The notes under the pieces are model-generated. The model had not been told where the DNA came from. It was given only the letters and a program-made list of their open reading frames with translations, and made no database searches. From Mansonella perstans (taxonomy: Eukaryota > Nematoda > Chromadorea > Rhabditida > Onchocercidae): DNA of 18,297 nt. The stretch covers positions 1-18,297 of the forward strand of contig JBAMDO010000450.1 in assembly GCA_037074765.1 (NCBI GenBank), given 5' to 3'. Every line of letters starts with the position of its first letter. The stretch's first letter is position 1. The translations under genes and the position numbers were made by a program. Below, piece by piece: positions 10,452-18,297 of the stretch.

Positions 10452-12882
10452 TCAGAAATCGTCATCTTCGCATGTGTTTTCTTCCGTAATTTCCGGCCTT
10501 TGATAACCGATCAGACTATATTTTTCAATTTTACATTGGGTTATATCTTGTTGTCGAACCTTTAAAAAGTGTTTCTTCCGAATTTAGAATCTAATTTTGA
10601 AATATATAATAAGCTCTGAGTTTTAACGAGGAATGAAATAGTGGATGCTTAAGGAATAAGTGTGGATTCTCTTTCATATAGCTCAGTTTAAGAAGAAACA
10701 TTGCTACAGTTGGGTTCAAATGGTAAAAGCAAAAAGTATGCAAATTTTTGTGGTCAAGTTCTGAGACGTACATAGGTAAAAGATTAAGTGGCATATACTT
10801 ATGTTTTCAAAATGAGTGAAAATTTACCTCTCTGGGATAAATCCTTCCGGCAGTAAGATCTTCAGTCCCTTCAATAAATAATAAGGTTTTATATTCTTTT
10901 CGGTGTTTATCAATTGGTTCACGCTGTTCGATTTCTTTTGCCCTTTCAAAAAATCGTACGCGTGGTTTCACATACTGTAAAATAAATTGCAAAATTTTTT
11001 GCAAAGATCATTGGGAAATATACCTGCAGGTAATATGGAAAAGCCAAAGAAAGGTAAAACAAATTAGGAATGATGAAGATTATAGAATCATGAAGATAAT
11101 AACTGTCCTGCGTAATTTATTTATTTTAATTTGTCTTTGAAACAAGTTAAAACAATTGTAACATTATTAATTGCAATTAATTACGATTATTAATTATTAA
11201 GTGAATTTGAATTCGAATTTATTTTAAAATGTAACCCGAAAAGTCTGTTGAGTTTAATTTATTAATTATAATTAATAATTAATACCTTTAATTATTATCT
11301 ATAATTAAAGGTATTAATTACCTTCAATTACATGCATATATTAATATATATATACCTCTAGTGTACCATGTGATGAAACTTCTTGGCTGTCGCTTAGCTC
11401 CTAAAATTTCATTTTCATTTTCCATAATTTGCTTAGTGTTTTGCATTGATATCTCTACATAAATCCACTGATTAATTACTATCTTACAAAATATTTTAAT
11501 CAAATGGAAGTTAACTTTAATATAATACTGTATGATCGTGTTATGTTAAATGTTATGTAAATGGTATCTTGTTATTACTTTCAAATATAAAACTGAATTT
11601 TAATTTTAGTTGACTTTAATATGACTAAAATCTATTTAATTTAACTAATATTTATGTGATTTAATTTTGTAGAAGAAAAAATTACTGAGGAACTTTGCGT
11701 AGCATCAACATCCGCATCGTTAAATCTTGCAGTTTCCAAATTCTGGTAAACAAACATTTCTTATAGCTTAGAATAAATGATTAGTTTTTAATTATTGTTT
11801 GTTATTAATTAGGTGATAATGGAAAGAAAGAATTAGAAGGAGTAAGTTATTATATTAACAATAAATCAAAACAGTTATATTATCAGAAACATATAGTGAT
11901 TAATGTTTCTTTTTATTTATGTTGGAAAAAACCGGATAATCAAGATATTCGTTTGAATTTAAATTAATTGTAAAAATGATTTCGTCCTATAAAATATTTG
12001 CTTAAATTGATCATAATTAAAGATGATATCATTACGAAAGATATTATCATTCCTTTTCTGTGAAATCTCTCTCAGCTGTCGAAAAACGCAAAAGTTATTT
12101 CCTCACAATTTTAATTTCTTTTTAAATCGAAAAAATTTTATTTAGCTCTTTCTTTGTCTTTTTTCTTTTGATTTTTTTTATCAGTTATTAAATTGCCGAT
12201 GTTAATGCTGTTAAGGAATCATCTGCCAAAATTAAGGGATTAATTGATGCAGAATAAATTAAACTATAAATCATTATGAGGAATCAACCGATGAAGACAA
12301 GTCACTTGAAGGCAAGGGGTCAGTTGATAAGAGATCAGTTGTGCCGTAAATCTTGGTAAGAAATCAACTGATAATGAATTATACTGCAAATCTTGATGAG
12401 TTATCAATTGATAAGAGAAAAATCATTACCGGACAAGGGATCAATTGATAAGAGATAAGTCACTGCAAGAGATAAATCTTTTTATCAATTATTTAACTAC
12501 TGAATAGTGTAAATGTTGATAAAGGGCCAAAATTGATAGTAGAGATAAGTCCATCATTAATGATTGCATCTAATCAATGATAGTATGTAAGGATGTTCAG
12601 TTGGTCATTAAAATCATTAAAATTGATTTTATTTTAATGCAATCGTACCCTACTAATCATAACTTTTTTTGGTAATTGAAAAAAAAGTTTCATTTTACTT
12701 GAAAATTTCGCAAAATATTATAATTTATTAAGAGTTGAGTAAATAAAAAAAAAAAATAAAATATTTACAGATAATTGTTTTATATTTCCAGCTGAAATTT
12801 CCATTTCTTTTTGCTGTGGTTTCCGGTTTGATCTAATTATAATAACCGAACCTTGCGTTTTTTTAACTTCCATTTGTTGCAT
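10452..12882 (-). CDS. Unrecognised small protein with an RVRF PP1-docking-type motif
   Basis: I do not recognise this family. Five-exon model on the minus strand: 12769-12882, 11686-11742, 11356-11400, 10828-10974, 10452-10559. All introns are GT-AG and all exon ends fall in phase 0, giving 156 residues and TGA. The last three junctions are the most convincing. The N-terminal half is polar and acidic (for example FNDADVDATQSSSELSDSQE), and the core near residues 73-121 is charged and probably helical: KPRVRFFERAKEIEQREPID, then LLFIEGTEDLTAGRIYPRE. The end is acidic (CEDDDF). RVRF fits the RVxF consensus by which many regulators bind protein phosphatase 1, but such short matches also arise by chance. 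No signal peptide or membrane segment is seen. An alternative start at 11757 (MFVYQNLE, read into the second exon) gives 123 residues. The chosen start follows an acceptor-like CTAAAG seven bases upstream. The intron from 11743 to 12768 holds a minisatellite. Confidence 0.58.
11276..11320. repeat. Perfect 20 bp inverted repeat with 5-nt loop
   Basis: The left arm 11276-11295 (TAATTAATACCTTTAATTAT) and the right arm 11301-11320 are exact reverse complements, separated by TATCT. The element lies in the intron between exons 3 and 4 of the minus-strand gene, 36 bp from the donor at 11355. It could form a cruciform or an RNA hairpin; it could also be the end of a small palindromic mobile element or simple AT-rich drift. 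Confidence 0.85.
12281..12471. repeat. Degenerate ~38 bp minisatellite, five copies
   Basis: Five units begin near 12281, 12317, 12361, 12401 and 12438, each built on a core like ATCAATTGATAAGAGA followed by a stretch ending AAG or GAG. Units range from about 34 to 44 bp and are diverged. Weaker echoes (AAATTGATAGTAGAGATAAGTC) continue to about 12555. It lies in the first intron of the minus-strand gene model. Confidence 0.65.
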
Positions 12883-12959
12883 TTTTTTTCTTTAGCATCA
12901 GATTTTTCTTGTAGACTCTTCAATTCATTTCCAACTTTCAATTAAATTACATCTGTCTT

Positions 12960-13115
12960 TTATTTTTTTTTTCACTTATATATTTCAATCTTATTACTTA
13001 TATATTTACATTTTTAATAGAAGCTTCCATTTACATTACTTATAAATTTTCATTTTTTTTAACTTACATTTTCAATTATAACACTTATGTATTTTACTTA
13101 TATTTTTGTGTTACA
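12960..13115. repeat. Imperfect ACTTATATATTT repeats
   Basis: The word ACTTATATATTT or a close variant (ACTTATAAATTT, ACTTATGTATTT, ACTTATATTTTT) recurs at least five times at irregular spacing in a T-rich tract. This is a low-complexity AT repeat with no coding sign on either strand. Confidence 0.5.
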
Positions 13116-13342
13116 AATTATAAGATAATTGTAAAGCTTATGAAATTGACAATAGTTAAAATATGAATTTTAATATTTTATTAATGATAAGGATGATTTC
13201 TTTTCAACCGTTTACATACAATGAATAATTTGACAAATTTGAAATCGATTAATTAAACTCATTTTACAACAAAAAAAACAACTAATCGTTTAATATGAAA
13301 TCAAAATGAAGAAAGTTTTTTTTTTTAATTTATATTAATTTT

Positions 13343-13534
13343 CTAATTAAAACGAAAACTTGCTTCATTTGTAAATTTCCTCAAGTTTGTTTTCTTTTTA
13401 CATGCACATAATGGTAATAGCATTAACAAAGTTGCTGCTATTACCGCTGCTGATACTGCAACAATCATCGCAAGAGTTCTGTTGAATCGAATATTATTAA
13501 TATCAATTGAATGGATTAATTGATAAAAAATGAC
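13343..13534 (-). CDS. Probable last exon of a single-pass membrane protein
   Basis: An open minus-strand frame of 63 codons ends at TAG (13343-13345) and begins directly after an acceptor-like TTCATATAG, in phase 0. It reads a polar stretch (HSIDINNIRFNRT), then about 23 hydrophobic residues (LAMIVAVSAAVIAATLLMLL and PLCA), then a basic tail CKKKTNLRKF. That is the classic look of a type I or tail-anchored membrane segment with a short cytoplasmic end, and its base composition is less AT-rich than its flanks. A second possible acceptor lies inside the frame at 13478-13479, just before the hydrophobic stretch. I could not find convincing upstream exons between 13535 and 14592, so the gene is partial as described. 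Chance remains possible, since alanine and valine codons alone can give a hydrophobic run. Confidence 0.4.
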   Translation of the reverse strand, partial: VIFYQLIHSIDINNIRFNRTLAMIVAVSAAVIAATLLMLLPLCACKKKTNLRKFTNEASFRFN

Positions 13535-14592
13535 CTATATGAACAATTTTCATTGCTTGATCAAAAATCTCGTTCAAAAAAACAAAAGGAAAGAACTGCA
13601 CAAAAAAATTTTGAATTATTCAGAAATTAAGAGATGAAAACTACTATGAATGAAATATCAATCTAATTTGGCAGTTATGGCTTTTTTCTAAGAATAGCAT
13701 GAAACAACGAATTATATGTGAATTGATTTGAAATATTTTAATTACTAATTGACCGGTCCTAATTACTTTGTAAAGTAAAAAATTTCTTGCAATCTGTCAA
13801 AAGAGGAATGCTTTTAATAGCGTAATTTCAAAAAAAAATTTCGAAGAATGAAAAAAACACTACTGAAAGTAATTTCATATTCTCTATTTGTCTGCTAATC
13901 TTACTCATTTTACCATCAAATTTATAAATACGTTACTGACTCAAATTTGCTGAACTATGCGTCCGAAAATTTCAAACAGTGGCTAACCATTTGCTGGTGT
14001 TTACCAAATCATTTATTGATTAAATAAGTATGTCTTACTGCATTTGCTTAAAAGAAAAATTAGCAAGCAAGAAATACGAACCGACCACCTCACAGGCAAT
14101 CATTAGCAAAAATAGTATCCCTGCTGTGCTTTTTTTAAAACAGTTTTGCAAGCTGCAAACTTGCAAAATTCCGCAAAAAGCAATTTCAGGAAATGTCGAA
14201 ATAAATTCTTTACAGAAGTGTTATTTAAAGTAAAGAATTCGATAAATCAGTAAAACCATTTTACACTTGTTTATGTCATGTCAATCTAGAAATCCATAAT
14301 AACTGGGTAGTTTTATTAGATCTGAAATGTAAGGATAGTCCAAATTTGAAGTTATCTAAAATTTATGTACTTTATAGGATACCGGAAAAGAAAAACTAGA
14401 TGATTTAATCCGGAGCAAATTTAAGGCGTATTTAAGCCATTCGCATATAAAATATTTGCTGAATTAATTTGAACAGTACTGAACTGAAAAACATGATTTT
14501 TTATTTTCACTCGCAACATATCATACAACATCAAGTATATATAAGAGAGTGGTAAAAACAAATATGATCTTAGAGTTGGAATTCGACCATTT
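13535..14592. other. Stretch without a supported gene
   Basis: AT-rich sequence between the membrane-anchor exon and rpb-12. It contains the rpb-12 3' UTR and possibly upstream exons of the membrane protein. A 67-codon plus-strand frame (14030-14233) and a 61-codon minus-strand frame (14421-14606, overlapping the end of rpb-12 in another frame) show no motif or splice context. Confidence 0.5.
14500..14505 (-). terminator. Polyadenylation signal AATAAA of rpb-12
   Basis: On the minus strand AATAAA falls 88 bp past the rpb-12 stop codon, a normal nematode spacing. It is a hexamer match only. Confidence 0.5.
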
Positions 14593-15688
14593 TCAACGTG
14601 CATCATAAACCATTACTGAAAGAGAGCACTTTTCATTCTTCCAAATCACTTTTTAATTGCTTCAGAGATCTACCAAAATAGTGTCGTTGGAAATTTAAAA
14701 CTTTCATGAAGTACTAATCGTGACAAATTTCAATTTTCAAATAAGCATTTCATCCATTCCTAATATCTTGGAACATTCAGTATAATATTCTCAAGAATAC
14801 TAAGATGTTTTCTAACGTTAGAATACGTAAAATTTCATGCCTTTTGTCACACATTTCCCCTTCCATCTAGCCAACTCTACCGAAAATTCTCAATAAATTT
14901 AATTCCTTTTTGGCTATAAAAGAAATAAATCATGCGGAAATAATTTTACCCGAGAAACATTCCAAAGAAACGACAAGCTTTGCTACTAGTAATTCCTCCA
15001 AAAAATATGAAAAATCCCACTAATAGTGTTAGGAGGAGAAACAAGAATGAAACGAAATTAACTTAAACAGGAGAAATCAGTACCAAAAAGTTGAACAAAT
15101 TGTGATAGCTTCATATAAGGATTGAGGAAATAACTCCCTCCAATATCATATCTTTAATACAATTACGAAAATCTTTTCTTACCCCTAAAACAAGATTTAC
15201 CCAAAGAGAATTAAGTTCAGAGCGATTAAATTTGAGACAGGGAAATCGAATGAAAATCCTCTAAAAAAATGCAGGAAAAGGGGCAAGAGAACAGGCTAAA
15301 ATATTTCTCAGCCAAAACTATACAGCAGAATGAGTTCCTGTAACTTACACTTCCGGCATCGCTTTTTATAAAGTATCCTATAGCCACATTCGCGACATCT
15401 GATCGCATCTTTCTGACGGATTTCATTTTCGCTATGACATTCTGGAAAGAAAGTTTTTAAAAAAATGAAGTCGAAATGATCATCTTCAACTTCGCAAGAA
15501 ATAAAAGTATAAAAAAATAAACCATTCAAAACGAGATGAAATTAATGATAGAAGAAAGAGTTATAAAAAACTAATGCACAACCATTTTATTGAAATAAAT
15601 CCTACTAACCTCCACATATATAAATCATACTACTAGTCTTTGATGATCCACCAACACCACTTGGTGTTGGAGTTGAACTTCCTTCCAT
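14593..15688 (-). CDS. rpb-12: RNA polymerase I/II/III shared subunit RPABC4 (RPB12)
   Basis: A small zinc-binding subunit common to all three nuclear RNA polymerases. Three exons: 15610-15688, 15349-15441, 14593-14615, joined in phase by GT-AG introns of 168 and 733 bp, give 64 residues and TGA. The human protein has about 58, and the extra length is a Ser/Thr/Gly-rich N-terminus. The diagnostic core is complete: MIYICGEC, then [17 protein letters not shown], with zinc ligands C25, C28, C42 and C45 in a CxxC-x13-CxxC ribbon. The last exon is only 23 nt and supplies the conserved C-terminus LMVYDAR (VVFDAR in human); reading straight through the donor instead gives an unrelated tail, [12 protein letters not shown]. 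The ATG lies two bases after an acceptor-like ATTCAG, so the mRNA is probably trans-spliced. Intron 2 contains two hydrophobic open frames that I reject as exons. Confidence 0.95.
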
Positions 15689-15692
15689 TACT
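15689..15692 (-). promoter_or_regulatory. Likely trans-splice acceptor of rpb-12
   Basis: The acceptor AG at 15691-15692 (AATAATTCAG on the minus strand) leaves a 2-nt leader before the ATG at 15688. Such very short leaders are typical of nematode spliced-leader messages; a 5' UTR intron is the alternative. Confidence 0.5.
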
Positions 15693-16791
15693 GAATTATT
15701 TTCTGAAAATTAAAATACCAAATGAACAATGTGCATAAATTCAAAATAGCAAATACAAAAAAACAAATCATTCAAAAATTCAAAAATAATAAAGGAAAAA
15801 ATTCGAAACAAGAAAGAGAATTAAATTTTAAATGACAAATGCTGGAATCAACACAACACATTTGAAGCGATAAATAACTGATTACAAAGTGCTTTTGACA
15901 ATTAATCCTACAAAAGAAGTGTAGAATAATCCATTTTAAATACTTCTCTCAAGAAATTCATCCAAATTAAACTTCAAAGTTCTAGAAGCGATAACAAAAG
16001 ACCCCAATCGCACCGCAACCTTCACACATCCTTTACACCAGACCTAACAACCATACCGAAGTCACCAATATGTGCCACAGAGAATTCGCAATATGCAACA
16101 TGCATGACCTTAACGCGGTAGCTCTGTGAAATCCCGTTCATCTCTGATGAAAACTATTACCAGTAATGCATTTGTCTTGCATGATCATTTCTTGAAAATT
16201 ATTTAAGTTTACATATTTGATAGCAATTGTAATAGCAGAACAATTTAAATGAGTATAAAATATATTTATGCTGTAATAAGGACAAAATTTGGGTACTTTC
16301 ACTACGAAACATACAGCACAATCAATTAATTAATATTTTACATAGCATATTTACGCAAAAAAAAAAATTAAGATTTCTCATTTTACATAATTCTTATCAA
16401 AATTCCAATCCAAAAAATCTTTTTTTATTTAAATACAATTTTCCAACGAAAAAAACTCATTTCAACCCTTATTTTAAAATTTTTCATGAAAATAGAATCA
16501 TTGAACTGTACTTCAACACTCTTTATTTGTTATTTTAAATATAATACTGCAAATGCTTAAAAAAAAGAAGAGAAAAAAAGACTGTTGTTTCCAACTTTGA
16601 GATATTGCTATTAAACTAAAAATTAAAGTAAATTTAAAAAATAATTTAAAACATGATAAATTTAATTTAAATATCATTAATACCTTCCCCTCTACAAAAA
16701 AAAAAAAAAAAAAATGAATTAAAAGAATTAAAGCAGGTTAGACTATAGGCTATAACAGTCCAACCCTGGAATTAATATCTGAAATCATATT
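15693..16791. other. Intergenic stretch between the Ig gene and rpb-12
   Basis: It should contain the rpb-12 promoter and the 3' end of the Ig-domain gene. Most is very AT-rich. The exception is about 15990-16190, which is visibly richer in C and G and is described among the findings. An A run lies at 16697-16714. No tRNA-like B box was recognised. Confidence 0.5.
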
Positions 16792-18297
16792 TTAACGCCT
16801 GAAATTAATATCAGCAATCATGCGCAACCTTCTGCCATCCCAATTAGATGCATCAATAACCGGATCATTCACCCATAACTCTCGGCCATCTTCCACCTTA
16901 AAGATTTAATACTAATTTTAGCGTTTAAATTATTGAATTTAAACAGTGCAAATTAAAATTATGAAATGAAAAGTTTAAATACATAATAGCACTTTATTTT
17001 TTGTCTATTTTTTATTTTCATTTAGTTAAAGTATTAAATTAAATAGTAGAAATTAAAATTATGACATGAAAAGCTTAAATACATTTTGGTTTTATATTTT
17101 ACTTTTTATGTTTTTTTATATTCGTAAAAACACAGTTTTTCGATTTTTTTTAGAAGGGCAAAGAAAAAAATGTTTGCTATTATTTATAAGAGTTGAAACA
17201 GTTCTGACATATTATATGGCATATTTTATGTTAAAAAAATCAAGCGATATCTAGAGATCCAGAAATGAATGTCCTAATTTTGTTTTATCTATCACTTTTC
17301 TGTTTGGGATAGCTGTTTGAAATTTAAACAGACAAAAAATAGGAGATTCATTTATAAAAATATCCTATTCATTTACTAAATTTAGCCTTCCAATATTATA
17401 TTTAAAAAAACTTGAAATTATTTAAGATTAATATAAAACGAACATTTCCAATACACGGTTTATTAAGATTAATTTTTCAAAATAAGTTTTAAAAAAGTTT
17501 TTAAATACTTTAGAGCATTGAAAAATTAATATAATAGAGAAAAATTCATGCACTTGTGCTATTTCAGAAATTAGCGAATGTATAAGTGCGCTAATTAATA
17601 AAAAGTAGAAGCACACATGCGCATTTTTTGTGTCGTCTAAAAATAGGACAAATGTGGAGTTTTAATTTTAAGTTATAATAGGTAAAAAAAAGAAGAAATA
17701 TTTGAAACCTTTCGGTCAATGGTCCATTTCAGTATTGATTCCATATCACCGTAATTACCTGCACATGTCAGAACCACCGTTTCATTGCCAATTCTGTGTA
17801 AGAAATTTCCAGTAAATGATTAAAAGTTAAGTAAGATAAAATTATGAAATGATTTAGGAAGATGAAATTAGGAAATGAAATGATTCACCTATCCTGACAA
17901 ACTTTAACGCTGTTGTTATGGACTAACAGTGACACAGAATAATTATTTATTGACTTCTAATTAAATAATTTCTAAACGCATCTTAAGCCTCGTAAATCTT
18001 TATTGCATAAGAGCCCTGAAAACCAAGGAATTTTTCTGGCTTTCTGTTTCATTTCGTTTAGTCTTTTCACCTGACCACAAAGTAGTAATTTAATGTCATC
18101 ATTTCATTCCTGGACAATGATCCAAACAATAAAAACAACGGCTCATTATGTTTGTAATGATTTTGTTTCGAAATAAGTTAGAATAATAAAATTAGATACA
18201 GTAATCAAATACAATAATATTTGACAAATTAAGTTTGAAACTTGGCGATGAGAAAAAAATGCTTACCTGGTGTGTCCACTGCATCTGACCTGTTTAT
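16792..18297 (-). CDS. 3' part of an immunoglobulin-domain protein (runs off the window)
   Basis: Minus-strand exons: 18267-18289 (or reaching the window edge), 17709-17793 and 16792-16896, with GT-AG boundaries and consistent phase (2, then 0). The joined end reads VRCSGHTR, IGNETVVLTCAGNYGD, MESILKWTIDRK, then VEDGRELWVNDPVIDASNWD and GRRLRMIADINFRR before TAA. VVLTC followed 14 residues later by LKW fits the B-strand cysteine and C-strand tryptophan of an Ig fold; DGRRLRM would be near strands D and E. The second Ig cysteine (the usual YxC) is missing before the stop, so the last exon may splice onward to an exon I did not identify, or the domain may really be cut short. Ig proteins are usually secreted or cell-surface adhesion or matrix molecules; which one this is cannot be told. 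A short first exon of 23 nt would be unusual, so extension past the right edge is likely. Confidence 0.5.
16950..17084. repeat. 35 bp direct repeat spaced exactly 100 bp
   Basis: 16950-16984 and 17050-17084 match at 33 of 35 positions (core AATTAAAATTATG), with weaker similarity in the preceding ~20 bp. This suggests a roughly 100 bp tandem duplication in the intron upstream of the last Ig-gene exon. Confidence 0.7.

Noticed and set aside
10591..10794. 67-codon minus-strand frame beginning MPLNLLPMYV
   Set aside because: It lies inside the last intron (10560-10827) of the minus-strand orphan gene, whose flanking exons join in phase without it.
11673..11744. Plus-strand exon-like segment (EKITEELCVASTSASL) with acceptor and donor
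   Set aside because: It is antisense to exon 2 of the orphan gene. The plus-strand frame finds no in-phase partner, while the minus-strand reading joins three exons without a stop.
12795..12950. Lysine-rich minus-strand frame (ELKSLQEKSDAKEKK) next to exon 1 of the orphan gene
   Set aside because: It is in a different frame from the accepted exon 12769-12882 and would require an intron of about 19 nt to connect to it.
14030..14233. 67-codon plus-strand open frame beginning MSYCICLKEK
   Set aside because: It has no family motif, no neighbouring exon, no clear 5' splice or leader signal, and a composition like the surrounding AT-rich DNA.
14946..15162. Two hydrophobic or protein-like open frames on the minus strand ([15 protein letters not shown] and [18 protein letters not shown]) resembling a multi-pass membrane protein
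   Set aside because: They sit wholly inside rpb-12 intron 2 on the same strand. Joining them needs an intron of about 22 nt, or of about 64 nt that deletes most of the hydrophobic run. T-rich intron sequence readily gives F/L runs.
17066..17254. 62-codon plus-strand hydrophobic frame
   Set aside because: It is T-rich low-complexity sequence in the intron of the Ig-domain gene, with no motif.
1..18297. Spliced-leader RNA, tRNA, snRNA or transposon genes
   Set aside because: I looked for the filarial spliced-leader sequence, tRNA B-box-like words, snRNA signatures and transposase motifs on both strands and found none convincing. This was by eye only.

Overview
The window is AT-rich, intron-rich eukaryotic nuclear DNA. 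Introns begin GT and end in T-rich tracts before AG, exons are short (23 to 278 bp), and several start codons sit a few bases after an AG, as expected for spliced-leader trans-splicing. The first gene closely resembles Caenorhabditis APP-1. Together these points suggest a nematode, most likely a parasitic clade III (filarial-type) species; the genus cannot be fixed from this window. No rRNA, tRNA, spliced-leader RNA, CRISPR array or transposase gene was recognised.

Layout. (1) 84-5888, minus: a complete 14-exon cytosolic Xaa-Pro aminopeptidase gene (app-1) encoding 614 residues with all five metal ligands. (2) 5901-7131: a head-to-head intergenic region with a degenerate ~100 bp repeat. (3) 7132-10185, plus: an 8-exon gene encoding 367 residues, with a SANT/Myb-like segment and a C-terminal region that I match tentatively to SNAPC2, a subunit of the snRNA-activating complex. 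(4) 10452-12882, minus, converging on gene 3: a 5-exon model encoding 156 residues, unrecognised, with a PP1-docking-type RVRF motif. One intron holds a perfect 20 bp inverted repeat and another a ~38 bp minisatellite. (5) 13343-13534, minus: the probable last exon of a single-pass membrane protein. (6) 14593-15688, minus: complete 3-exon rpb-12, the zinc-ribbon RPABC4 subunit shared by RNA polymerases I, II and III, whose last exon is only 23 nt. (7) 16792-18297, minus: the 3' part of an immunoglobulin-domain gene that runs off the right edge.

The genes do not form an evident pathway. The SNAPC2-like protein and RPB-12 both serve small-RNA and general transcription, but nothing shows that their proximity matters. 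Exon models rest on uninterrupted frame and phase across every junction plus family similarity recalled from memory. The app-1 and rpb-12 models are firm, the SNAPC2-like exon structure is good (its name less so), and the others are provisional.
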